DNA from: Ministeria vibrans ATCC 50519
Taxonomy: Eukaryota; Opisthokonta; Filasterea
Direction of reading: 5' to 3'
DNA: 64,000 bases
Assembly: GCA_943704425.1 (NCBI GenBank)
Contig: CALSCP010002399.1
Location: 19,082 to 83,081 of the forward strand
The translations under genes and the position numbers were made by a program. Shown piece by piece: positions 22,313-32,885 of the stretch (position 1 is the stretch's first letter; every line of letters starts with the position of its first letter). A model generated the notes under the pieces. It did no database searches. It had not been told where the DNA came from and saw only the letters and a list, made by a program, of their open reading frames with translations.

Positions 22313-23066
22313 TTATACAAATGTCTGCTTGAGTTGAGCCATGAAACTGTCGTTGGGCTGTGCCAGGGGGCGTTTGGCTTGGATGTGTGCAAGGGCGGCA
22401 TCGACGGTGGGGCTGTGGCCGGAGTGGACGAGGAAGGCGACGAGGACGGTCGTGCTGCGCGACCGCCCCTGCGCGCAGTGCACAAGCACACGGGCTGGCG
22501 GCGACTGTGCGCGCAGTCGCGCAAGGTGCTCGACGCCTTCGTGGACAAAGGCGTCGATCCTTTGCTCGTGGCTGTCGTCTGCGTCCACCACAATGTGCTG
22601 ATTGTCCGCAATGATCTTCTGCTCAATTACTTTCGCCATTCCCGAACCAAACTTGGGCAGGAACTTCTCGAGAGTGCGCGCCACCGTCACCACTGCGGAT
22701 ATGTTGTTGTCGTGCAGAAAGCGGCCGTTGATGGCAGCTGCAGGATGCGGCAAAGAGACATGGGACACACTTGGTCAACACTGCAACACAACTGAACTTG
22801 TCACCTTTGAAGCCACCCAGAAAAAGGCCCGGTATGATCTCCTATGTTGTGTGCAGGTGGTCAGGGAGTCTCTCTTCTACCATCCCCTGCGTAACCTGTG
22901 CCACGCCGTCGTCTTGGGAGGTGAGGGCAGCGAGTGCATCGGCGTCGCTCACCGCCGAATGGTGCAGCCACGGACGCATGCAGTGTGCGCACGAATGGCG
23001 CTTGAACGCATTGGGAGAGAATCCAGGACACCCCTCGGGGTTGCTGCTGGCCAGCGTATACTGCAT
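22313..23066 (-). CDS. Dual-specificity phosphatase with an N-terminal Cys/His motif
   Basis: Exons (minus strand) 23066-22896, 22841-22805 and 22737-22313 give 210 residues. The catalytic loop is VLVHCAQGRSRSTTVLVAFL (HCxxGxxRS) and the family's N-terminal strand is split across exons 2 and 3 (IIPGLFLGGFKAAINGRFL), which confirms the splicing. A possible general acid (Asp) lies in VVDADDSHEQ. Residues about 8-35 carry a compact Cys/His segment (CPGFSPNAFKRHSCAHCMRP followed by WLHH) that could bind one zinc; I do not recognise its family. DUSPs dephosphorylate MAP kinases, RNA or other substrates, and the target here is unknown. Donor GTTACG for intron 1 (54 bp) is weak; GTAGAA 15 bases downstream would also keep frame but would leave a 39-bp intron. 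Confidence 0.85.
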
Positions 23067-23096
23067 GTACAAGTAAATCTGAAGTGAAACTAAAAC

Positions 23097-24911
23097 TTAT
23101 GTATTCAATCTTTGGCCACATTTTGCACAAGATCGACTGCACGGGCCTGGCGAAGTGGAAAACAACTGGTGCGGGGAACACGAGAGGGACTCAAGGAGGG
23201 TGCTGCGGTGCAGGGACTGCTGTAGCTCAACGTGGCCCGTCGCACATCGCACCTTGTCCACCTGCGCCTCGAGCGCCCGCACCCGCGCCACCCACGACGC
23301 AGTGCTGCGCTGCAGACGCCGCTTGAGCCCCATATAGCGCTCTTTCCAGTCCAGCGAGGACGCTGATGCTGACAATACCGCCCCTTCTTCTTCGTTGTTG
23401 TGCTGCGCCTCCTGGCTCTCCTTGTGCTGTCGCTCGAGCACCACACAGCGCTCTCTCAACTGCTCACACTCGCGAATGGCTCTCGACGAGACCTCCTGCT
23501 CCTCTTCAATGCGTCTGCGCAGCACACCCACAGTCCCCTCACAGACCTTCACCCGCTCCGCACACTCTCTCGTCAGTCGCTCGTTGCTCTCTCTCTGCTT
23601 CCGCTCACTCTCAACACGCTCCAGCGCACTGCTCCTCAACTCCCGTACCACTCGATCACGCGCCGTCTCCGCTGCCTCTCGCGCACGTCCCTCCTCCACC
23701 AGCTGCGCCTGAGACTCTCTCAGCTTCACATGAAACTCCGCAATCTGCGACACACTACTGCTCTCCTCGGCACTCACTCGATCCGTCAGTGCCGCCAGAC
23801 GCACCGCCATCCGCCGCGCATCCTCGCGCAACACATTGCGCTCGCTCTGGTACCGCTTGAGCCGCGTCTGGGCCGTCTCCGTGTGCACTCGCAGTGCCTC
23901 GCGCAGCTCGTCCACAGTGCGCGCCTGACTCTCCCCATTCGCCTCTGCCTGCTTCACCTGCTCCTCGTATGCCGCGCGCGCCGCTTCCCACTCGGCTCGC
24001 TCTCTCTGTCGCTCGGTGTCGTATTCCAGTCGTAGTGTTGTAATCTGTTCCTTGTACTGTCGCACCTCAGAGCGATGTTCCGTTCGCGCAATGCTCTGTG
24101 TGTGCAGCTCACTCGCCAATTGCTCATCAGCCTCGCGCACACGCACACGCAGACGCTCAATCTCTCCTGTAAGCGTGCGCACCGTCGCTGCCTTGGCCTC
24201 GGCCGTGTCCGTTGCCTCCTCCGCACACTCTTCTGCCGAGCGCACTCTCCCTTCCAGTTCCTGAATGCGTCGAAGCAGTCGCTCGCGCTGCGACAGGGCT
24301 TGCGTGCATTCTGCCTCCAGCCGCTCGGTCGCCTGTGTTGTCGCCGCACGCTGACTCTTGAGGGCTTCCTCCAGCTCGCGCACGCGCTGGTCGTAGGCAC
24401 TCTCCATCTCAGCAATCACCGCAACCAACTGCTCGTTCTCGCGACTCAGATCGTCCACGTCGGAGCGCAGTCGCGACACATGAGCCTACACAGAACAACA
24501 CAAACACAGGCGCAGTCGTCGTCAGCAGCAAAGAGCGCACAGAGTGCGTCAGAAGCGAGACACCTTTGAGCCGGCGCTGGTCGCCTCGCTCGCTGCGTCC
24601 AGCTGCGCTTCAGCCAGGCGCATAGGCTTCTCCACGAGCAGCGACAGTCTCTCCGTGAATCGCGCCGAGTCGGCCGTGGCAAGGGCGCGCGATGCCGGCG
24701 ACAGGATGGACGGCGCAGCCAGGCCCGGCGTGCGCAGCCCCCCTGGTGTGTGTGCTCCGTTGCCAGCCAGGCCCGGCGTGCGCAGTCTCCCTGGTGTGTG
24801 TGCTCCGTTGTCAAGGGTCGAAAAAAACGTTTTCCCCGACACATTCTCCGGCGTTCGCGCCTCCATATGTACAGCCTCATCAAGGCGTTTTGGTGAGAGC
24901 CGAACACTCAT
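23097..24911 (-). CDS. Long coiled-coil protein
   Basis: Exons (minus strand) 24911-24564 and 24485-23097 give 578 residues. Exon 1 is Ser/Thr/Pro-rich and contains a tandem 15-16-residue repeat (NGAHTPGRLRTPGLA, then NGAHTPGGLRTPGLA) with TP sites fit for proline-directed kinases. From about residue 100 the protein is almost entirely heptad-like Glu/Arg/Leu helix (SRENEQLVAVIAEMESAYDQ), with Leu, Val and Ala at a/d positions, for about 430 residues. It ends with a short Cys-bearing tail (SCAKCGQRLNT). This suits a centrosomal, Golgi or cytoskeletal scaffold, but nothing narrows it further. The stop lies only 30 bp from the DUSP start codon, with both genes on the minus strand. Confidence 0.8.
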
Positions 24912-25056
24912 TCAATAATCAATCGTTTCAGTAAGAAAAAATGATACTTTGCGAATTTTCAATCATGAACAAAAGTTCATTAACAATTTTGCCAACAATC
25001 AAACTAAATAATTAATAATATTATTATAAATTTTTTTGCTGCCGCTGTAGGATTCC
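24912..25056. promoter_or_regulatory. Divergent promoter between coiled-coil gene and STAM
   Basis: 145 bp, AT-rich, with AATCAAA (TTTGATT reversed) at 24997-25003. A pyrimidine tract and AG just before the STAM ATG suggest a 5' UTR intron. Confidence 0.4.
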
Positions 25057-26390
25057 ATGGCAAACTTAGCGCTATCAATTGAAAAGGCCACGACGCCGGG
25101 CGAGCCGGACTGGGCCATCATTCTGGACTTGTGTGACGGCATCAACGAAAACCTCGTCAGGTACGCTCCCCTGCGCCCCCTGCGGCCCGAATAGCCTTGC
25201 CATAGCACTATCCTGTTGTTGTGTGTGGCTGTTGGCGTCTGTCACAATCGTGACGAACATTTGTTGCGTTTTTTTTTGCCTTTTCTTTTCGTTTTTCCAT
25301 TTCGTGAGTTCAATAAAAATTTCCCGTTGAATGGAGACTGTTCCCGTTGCTGTGGGGGAGCAGCCAGGAGATCACACCACTCACACGCGCGCTCTGATGC
25401 AGTCCGCGCGACGTCTTGCAGCAGCTAGAGGCGAAAATCAAAGGGAGCAGCACAGGAGTGGCGCTGCAGGCACTGGCGGTGCTGGAGGCCTGTGCGAACA
25501 ACTGCACGCCGCCCTTCCACCGCGCCCTTGCCGAGCAGCGCTTTCTCGACTCCCTTGCTGTCACTCTCGAACCGCGCGTATGAGGAAGAAAAAAAAACAA
25601 TCACAAACACAACAAGACGCACTAAACTCACTCATTCATTCTTAGTCGTGTGCCGACCCAAAAGTGTGCGAGAAGCTCAAGGATCTGTTGCAATCGTGGG
25701 CAATGGAGTTTGGCCAAAAGGGCGGACAGCTGGGCTACCTCCAGACGATGTATCTCTCGCTCAAGGGCAGCGGTCACGAATTCCCGCCCATGCGACAGCA
25801 GCAGCAGAAGCAGCAGCGAAGTCAGCCACGGCAGGAACAGGAACAGCAACAGCGCACGGCCGCCCCGGCGGAGCTGCTTGCCGCTGCGGGCGACGATGCC
25901 GAAATGCGACTTGCCATCCAGCTGTCGTTACAAGAAGAGGAGCAAAAGCGCATCAAGCAGCAACAGCACGAGCCCCGGCAGAAGCTCTACCCTTCGCCGA
26001 GGAGCATCCGTTCGACGCCCAACACCACTCCCTCGCGACACGCACACCACCCGTCCCCTGCACGCCCATCGACCACCAACACGCCCTCGCGCACGCCCTC
26101 ATCGCCCCCGAAGCAGCGCACGATGCGTGCTCTGTACGATTTTGAGCCAAAGGAGGAGAACGAGCTGGGCTTTCGCACAGGGGACGTTATCAAAGTGCTG
26201 GACGACTCGCACCCCGAGTGGTGGAAGGGCACCGTGAACGATCACGAGGGCTTTTTCCCTGTCAATTTTACCGAGGAGGTGCGTCGACGTCGCAAGACGG
26301 AGAGAGAGAAGGAGCCCACGGAGGAGGAGAGCGAAGGGAATGGAAAGCCAGGGGAGACCGAATCGACCACTACTCTGACGACTGGCGTGG

Positions 26391-26424
<34 letters not shown>

Positions 26425-26989
26425 CGCTGCGGCTGTGCAAGAGGTCACCGTGGACGAAGTCCTTTCGCGCTTTCTGTCTGCAGACCCGAGCAAGGAGGAT
26501 CCCAATGGATTTGCCGAGCTGGAGGCACTCGCAGCGGGAGCAGCTGCACACCGGCCGGCTGTGGAGCAGAAGATGCAGGAGATTGATGGAGTGCTAGCTC
26601 AGTTGGGGTCGTTTTCGCAGCACTACACGGCAGCTATCAACGCGTACGAGTCGTTTATGCGCACGAGTGCACCGCCAAACGCACCCAGCAGCACCACAGC
26701 TCCCGTCGCAGCGTACCCTCCGTCACAGGCGTACCCTTCTCCTGGCACTGACGCACATCACCCACAGCAACACACACAGTCACTCCCCCCAGCGCACCAA
26801 CAACAGTGGGCCCCCCCTACTTCCACCCCTCCTTTCTCTCATGCTTCTCCTCCTTCTGGTGCTGCCCCCCCTCCCGCATATTACGGGGCCATTCCCACCG
26901 CATTCTACCAACCACAGCAGCAGCAGCAACCACAGCAGCAGCCACAGCAACAGCCACAACAACCACAGACAGGTGTATACCAGCGCTAA
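25057..26989 (+). CDS. STAM: STAM/Hse1, ESCRT-0 subunit (VHS-UIM-SH3)
   Basis: Exons 25057-25160, 25403-25577 and 25646-26989 give 540 residues. Domains in order: VHS (LSIEKATTPGEPDWAIILDL; RDVLQQLEAKIKG; LAVLEACANNC), a ubiquitin-interacting motif (DDAEMRLAIQLSLQEEEQKR), an SH3 domain (MRALYDFEPKEENELGFRTG; HPEWWKGTVNDHEGFFPVNF), a helical GAT-like segment (LSRFLSADPSKEDPNGF) and a Pro/Gln-rich tail. With Hrs/Vps27, STAM binds ubiquitylated membrane cargo on endosomes and starts multivesicular-body sorting. The junction between exons 1 and 2 was set by the VHS sequence, because the apparent ORF just upstream has a stop. A (ACT)n run at about 26391-26424 encodes poly-Thr. Confidence 0.94.
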
Positions 26990-27093
26990 TCGAAACACGC
27001 AAAAAGTACCAATGCAGAGGAAGACGCATCTTTATAATTTTATAATTATTATTAATTATGACTGTGAGTGTGAGGATTCAGTCACTATCACAA

Positions 27094-28422
27094 TCAGAGA
27101 GGCTGCAATGGACGCGGAGGGTACAGTTCCGTCATTGGAACGTGGAACCGTCTGCCCCAATAGTATTCATTGTGCTCACCCCCTAAGCATACGTTGTCAT
27201 TCATCATCATCACACACAGACATATATGATTTGCGTCGGAGATTGTACCTTTGTCAAGGTAGTAGAAAAGGTCAGTGTCGAGCGACCATCCTTTGCGTTG
27301 CATGTGATTGCGCACTGTCTGCGTCTCTACAAGGTCGTCACGCCCACTGCCTGAATCGCCGCTGTCCAGGTACACTGCAACTGACGTTCGTGCGTGTGCC
27401 ACCAGCTCAGTCGTGTTAAACTAGAAAATAAAACATTTGCTATGAGACTCATTGAGACTCATTCAGAAGCAGCGCTCGATTGTACGTCTTGATTGTTCCA
27501 CCAAAAGGAGCTAGACATGCATCCGGCCCGATCGTATGTCGTTGAGCGCACCAGAGCGGCATAGCACGATGTCAGACCGCCCAACGATGAGCCGAGAATG
27601 CCCGCGAGGCGTGTGCTGTCAACACGGAAGTCAAACTGGACTCGCGGAAGCACCGTCGACTCGAGAAAGTCCAAGTAGTGGTCCGCACCACCGCCTTGGC
27701 TGTAGTCGGGATCTTTCGAGTATGTGTACTCGTACATGCGCTAAGACAAAGAGTGCGCTGTAGTGTCAGTGTGGCACGGGAGTGCTCTCTCACCTCTCAC
27801 GCACGCCTACCTCCGGTGTGTTGTCCACTCCCACAATGATAATCTCCTCCATGGCGCCCTGGACAACAAGCGTATTGACAGTGTCCTGGCAAAGCCAGGC
27901 GATGCCTCCAAAGCTGGTCGACGTGTTGAAGAGGTTCTGGCCGTCGTGCATGACAAGCAGTGGGTAGACCTTGAAGGGATTCTCCTCGTACGACGGAGGC
28001 GTGTAGACGACCAAGTCGCGCGTGTTGCCAAGTTCCTTGGAATGGATATTGCGCACATAGGTGTAGCGGCCTTGGCGAGGCGTGAAGAAGGGCGCGAATG
28101 CGACTGTTTTATCGACAAGTGGTAGAGCTGCGACAAACTCATTTGCGCCCACTGCCCAAGCAAGCTCGCCCGTTCGTGTCGTTCCGGTCGCCTTCATTTC
28201 AAGCCGTCGTCCGACTTCGCGTTCCCCGACGGTCAGGTTGGCCTGGAACAGACCGCTTCCGACGAGATGCAGCGGGACATCCTGCGACCAGGAGAGGCCA
28301 CAGCTGTCGCCGCGCAGGCCCAGCGGACCCCCTTCACTGGGGTAGTGCACATTTACTGTGAGCGTCACACCCAATACGAGGGGGATGCATAGTAGGAGGA
28401 GGTGACCCAGAGCACGCATCAT
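27094..28422 (-). CDS. Secreted alpha/beta-hydrolase, putative esterase (esterase D/Fes type)
   Basis: Exons (minus strand) 28422-27811, 27740-27486, 27420-27249 and 27182-27094 give 375 residues. Residues 1-19 form a signal peptide (MMRALGHLLLLCIPLVLGV). A beta-rich starch-binding-like N-terminal region is followed by the esterase domain: DLVVYTPPSYEENPFKVYPL, LVMHDGQNLF, MEEIIIVGVDNTPERMYEYT, then the nucleophile elbow GSSLGGLTS with Ser central. A late Asp (VAVYLDSGDSGSGRDD) and His (GEHNEYYWGRRF) fit the catalytic triad. This arrangement is that of the putative esterase family (PF00756). The protein is probably extracellular or lysosomal and the substrate is unknown. All junctions close in frame. 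Confidence 0.9.
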
Positions 28423-28506
28423 GAAAACAAAACAAACTGATACAAGTTACAATATGATGAACTGAAACGCCTCAACTCATATACTCATACTCATATCCAC
28501 TACTTT

Positions 28507-29783
28507 TTACTTCTTCTTCTCGGACGCTTCTGCGGCCTTGTCGGCCTCAATCTGAGCCACAACAGCCTCAATGGCGTCGTTATCCAGCAGCCTCATGGGC
28601 CCACCGCGTTCCATCACGGCAATCTCAATGTTCTTTGCGCCCGACTGGACCACCTCGAGCAGCGCACTCACCGCCAGGCGCACACACCCATCGCTCGACG
28701 CCACCCCTTCCTCACTGTAGTTCTTCTCGAGGTACTCTCGGACTGTCTTGCTGCTTCGCCCCGTCGCGTTTGCCTGTACCAAAATCACATCACACTCAGA
28801 AAACAAAAGCAGCAGAGTCACACACAGCTACCGCTGGCGTACCTTCCAAGCGGAGTATGTTCCTGACGGGTCTGTCTCGTACAGATTGGGCTTTCCGTCG
28901 TAGTCAAAGCCCACAATCAGCGTTGAAATACCAAACGGTCGTACCCCGCCACTCTGCGTGTACTTTTGTTGCACACCCGCAACGTATCGCGTAATGTACT
29001 CCACTGTAACCGGATCCTGACGGAAAGAGACGAGAAACAAAACGGGTTTGCTCTCGTTCCTTCTGCGCTCTCTCTCCCCCACTCTGGTGCTCGCATTACC
29101 TCTACCGAGAGACGGTACGACTGACACTCTGTCCTTGCCTTGTCGACGAGGACACGTGCGTCGGCGCTGAGTCCAGCAAACGCCATAAAGACATGATCGT
29201 CAACGAGACAGATTTTGCGAACGGTTCGCGAATCGCGCAACTTTGCCATGCTACGCTTCTCAACGCCAAGCACGACGCAGTCTGCACCGCGCACGCCAAC
29301 CTACGGGTTCAGGCGAGTGTTTGAGTCCGTGTGGAAATGACACACAGTGATCAAAAAAGAAGAAACAGACACATCGAGTGAGTTTTTGGCCAAAATGACA
29401 AATGACGAGCGATTCAGTGCCAAAACAAGGCTGAGACAACGCAAAAACAACCCTGCACACCCAAGCAGGGGCGGCCGTGGTCCGCGACACGGCAGAAGCG
29501 AGTGCGTTTTGCAGATGAGTGAAGGAAATAAGAAAAAAAAAATCACGAACAAACGAAAAGATTTTTTTTTTTCTTTTCTCGTTGGTCAAAAAGAGCATTG
29601 GCGTCTCACCGCAGTCGTTCCCTTCCGTACAGCCTCAATTGCATACTCGACCTAGCACCAGGGGCAGAGGGGTGAGTGATGGTGTGAGAGAGAAAGAGAG
29701 TTCGAGTTGATGTGAGACAATACCTGAAACAAGTGCCCGTCGGGCGAGAACACTGTGATGGCACGATCGTATCCTGCACTCAT
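28507..29783 (-). CDS. PSMA7: 20S proteasome subunit alpha type-7 (alpha-4)
   Basis: Exons (minus strand) 29783-29724, 29651-29610, 29300-29100, 29016-28843 and 28773-28507 give 247 residues (human 248). The alpha-subunit N-terminal gate signature [20 protein letters not shown] is present. Subunit-specific stretches follow ([27 protein letters not shown] replaced by [55 protein letters not shown]) and a Lys-rich C-terminus. These distinguish alpha-4 from other alpha subunits. It forms part of the outer ring that controls substrate entry into the proteolytic chamber. It shares a 122-bp divergent spacer with GDT1. Confidence 0.97.
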
Positions 29784-29905
29784 GGTGGTCTGCTGATACA
29801 AAATGAAATACTTTGAATAGATTTGAGATTTCTTAATCTTTGATTTTTAATCGAGTGATCGGTCTAAAATAAACAATAATTTTTTATTACTGTTATTATT
29901 ATCTG
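29784..29905. promoter_or_regulatory. Divergent promoter between PSMA7 and GDT1
   Basis: 122 bp, strongly AT-rich, containing TTTGATT at 29839-29845. No TATA box is obvious. Confidence 0.45.
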
Positions 29906-31008
29906 ATGAGGTGGCCCTCCCTCATTGTAATTGGCGTGCTATGCGCCATTGCACCTTTATGTCTTGCTGAGGAAGAACCAGTTGTGTCAGAGACGGTAAA
30001 AAAAAAAAAAAAACGCTGCCACGAAATCTCATGGGCCAATCTCACGCGCTGGCAACAAGCGACGGCTTCTTTTGAGAGATGCCAGACGATTTCGACGCTG
30101 GAAGTTGTGTGATTTCGTTGGGTTGTTAGTCAAAACTTGTTGAAACGTGTTTTTGAATATCGCGTCCAACTCGCCCCGCTTGCGCTGTAGACCCGTATGG
30201 AAGACGCCGACCCGACTGGAATCCTTGCGTACGCTGCAAAGGCCACCAGCAAGAAGTTTGTCCACGGCTTTGTGGCGAGCTTTGCGGTGATTCTCGTGAG
30301 GTAGGACGGACGGAAGGGGACGCACGACGCGAGCTGATGGGGTGTTGTGTCTGCCGTAGCGAGATTGGCGATAAAACCTTCTTCATTGCTGCCATTATGG
30401 CCATGACGATGCCCCGGTTTACGGTGTTTGTCGGGGCGTTGGGTGCGCTTGCGGTGATGACTGTAATGTCGTCTTTTATGGGATTTGTGACGACGATTGT
30501 GCCGCGCTGGGTGACGTACTACACGGCAACGGGACTGCTGGGGATATTCGGTGTGCGCATGCTGCGAGAAGGCTGGTACATGTCGGAGGCGGAGGGCCAG
30601 GAGGAGATGGACGAGGTGACGCAGGAGCTCAAGGCGAAGCAGGAGGAGCTTGAGGCACGCAAGCCGGGCGATGTGGAGGCGGGCAGTGGCAGTGGGGACT
30701 CGGCCAAGACGCCCGCGTCGTTTCTTGGACGATTTCTGTCGCCGATTTTTATTCAGGCGTTTGTATTGACGTTTCTGGCAGAGTGGGGCGACCGGTCGCA
30801 GGTGGCAACGATCATTCTGGCGGCTCGCGAAGACCCTGTCGGCGTGACGGTGGGGGGTGTGCTGGGGCACGCCATCTGCACGGGAGGTGCTGTGCTGGGC
30901 GGGCGTCTGCTGGCCCAGCGCATCTCGGTGCGCACTGTGACTCTCGTGGGTGGCGTCGTCTTCATCCTCTTCTGCATTGTGGGTCTGCTCAGAGACCCCA
31001 ACGAGTAA
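29906..31008 (+). CDS. TMEM165: GDT1/TMEM165 family cation transporter (Golgi Ca2+/Mn2+)
   Basis: Exons 29906-29995, 30191-30300 and 30360-31008 give 282 residues. A signal peptide (MRWPSLIVIGVLCAIAPLCL) is followed by two three-helix halves, each starting with the family motif E-x-G-D-[KR]-[TS]: SEIGDKTFFIAAIMAMTM and EWGDRSQVATIILAA. A charged, Glu/Lys-rich cytosolic loop separates them. The two acidic motifs line the ion path. TMEM165/Gdt1 exchanges Ca2+ or Mn2+ for protons in the Golgi and is needed for glycosylation. The S|E codon is split by intron 2 exactly at the first motif. Confidence 0.95.
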
Positions 31009-31192
31009 CGAGGGAGAGAGAGACTCTCTTAGTGTGTGTTTGTATCTTCTACTTGCAGCAAAACGAAAGTGGGTTGTGTGTTTAAGTTACAGACTGGAGT
31101 ATGTATGTATGTGTATGTATGCATGTATGTATGTATGTGTGTGTGTGTGTGTGTGGGTGTAGTGTAGTGTAGTGTAGTGTGTGTGTATGTGT

Positions 31193-32743
31193 TTAGCGCA
31201 GTCGTCCGGGCCCAATGAGCGCATCAAAGCCCCACAGCTCGACAATAATGCACTCAAACTCAGGCGATCCACTCAACTGCGGATTGTCAAAGGTCTCACA
31301 GGGATACGACGCACCGAAGCGCAGATTGGGATCAATCCACAAGCCAAAGTGGCCCGTTGTAGTACCACCGCCAAAGGCAAGCGCCTCCTTGCCCTCCTCG
31401 CTCGCCTGCAGAAAGTCATTGTTGCCTACGTCACATTCAGAGGATAAGCAATGTGTGTGTGTGAGTGTATGTGTATCATGTGTGTATGTGTGCCTGTCCA
31501 GGGGTAAATGTGCGTTTCGGGCGCAAGTGAAAACAGGAAGGCCTCGCCTGTGCCGTAGAAGCGGGTCTCCATAGTCTTGCGCCACGGGTGCATGGCAAAA
31601 CCCCCAAAAATCTACAGTTTGGGTGGTGAGGTGAGTCTCTGTGCGCTGTTGTGCGTGTGAGTTGAAAGAGGGAGGGAGAGGGAGAGGGAAGGAGAGCAGC
31701 AGGTCGGTACGTGGTCTTTGCGGTCGCGCACAACTGCGACAGAGGGGCCATTGTATGCTTTGAAGTTGCGGTGGAGAGTGTTGAGCGACAGGCCGTGTTT
31801 GTCCGAGCTGTAGATCAGAATCCAGTTCTAAAAGGTCATTAGAAGGGAACGGAATGAATTCGGTTGGCTGGGGTGTACTTTGTCGCTGAGTGCGCGAGGG
31901 AGACTTTTGGCAATGGCTCGCATATGGTCGACAGTCAGCAATTTTGACGAGTGTTTCATGCGGATGAGCTCCCATGGCTTCTTTGCAAGCGCTGCCTCCG
32001 ATTCACTAAGGTCACTTGATCCCTCGTCGTCGTCGTCGTTGTCGTCGTTGTTGTTGTTGTCGTCGTCGTCGTCGTCGGCGTCCCCCTTGTCGGCGGCGGC
32101 GTCGTTCTCACCGTCTGCAGCGTTGTCTGTTTGTGCCTTGGCCTCCTCTGCCAAGTCAGTCGCTTTGCTGTTGCCTACAGCGTCTTCTTCTCTCAGAGCC
32201 GCATCGACAACGCGAGCGTCCACTTGCACATCAGTCTTGCTGAATGACGACTAAGCAACTGGAATGAGAGGAAAACGAGAGAGAGAGAAGAGAAACACCA
32301 CAAAAAAAAAAAACGCAGAAAAAAGTCGCACCAAACCGTCCCATTGCTTTTTCCCTCTCTCTCTCTCTCTCTCCTTCTCTTCCCTCCCCCTCTGCGCTCC
32401 CACGCTTCGCAAGCTTACTGATAATCTCTTTAAGGAGGCGGCGGCGGCGGACGTGGGCGAGGGGCTCTCTGTGGGCGTCGCGATGATGTGGTCGCCGGTG
32501 ACAGACGGGAGCATCGACTTGACGCCCGTGTAGAGGCCCCCGATGAACGCCGAGAAGGTGGCAGGGTATTCGGGGGTCTGCGGACCATTGCTGGCGGTCC
32601 CTAGAGGCGCGCAAGAAGCGGGGAGAGAGCGTGAGAGAGCAATACAGCCGATTATATTGTCTACCCGCTTCCGTGGACGTTTGACGGGGCTCCTCTGAGC
32701 TCTCAGCCTTCTCTGCTGTTGAAGGTGCTTGTAATTTGCTCAT
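31193..32743 (-). CDS. TLD-domain protein (OXR1/NCOA7/TLDC type)
   Basis: Exons (minus strand) 32743-32665, 32600-32419, 32250-31879, 31827-31711, 31611-31494 and 31425-31193 give 366 residues. Residues about 90-160 are an Asp/Asn-rich acidic stretch from a GTC/GTT microsatellite. The C-terminal 180 residues form a TLD domain (NWILIYSSDKHGLSLNTLHR; YNGPSVAVVRDRKDH; GTGEAFLFSL; ALAFGGGTTTGHFGLWIDPN; CETFDNPQLSGSPEFECIIV). TLD proteins protect against oxidative stress, and several bind and disassemble the V-ATPase. No LysM is present. The last intron appears to start with GC (GCACAC); no GT exists in the window that keeps the TLD frame. Confidence 0.92.
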
Positions 32744-32885
32744 GACAACAATTCTATTGCAAAATGTGATGTGTGATGACTGATGACTGATGTGATATGA
32801 TATGATAATTATGTTTATATCTTTTTCATGTCATCGAATCGAATGATCGAAAGAGTGAAACTCATTTTTTTTTTGCCTCTTCGGT
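32744..32885. promoter_or_regulatory. Divergent promoter between TLD gene and MAEA
   Basis: 142 bp, AT-rich, with a TGATGTGTGATGACTGATGA-type cluster of TGAT repeats. No TATA box is recognised. Confidence 0.4.

Noticed and set aside
26580-26650. A tRNA A-box-like string (agctcagttgg) at about 26596
   Set aside because: It lies inside the STAM coding frame, and no acceptor stem, anticodon arm or T-arm pairing accompanies it.
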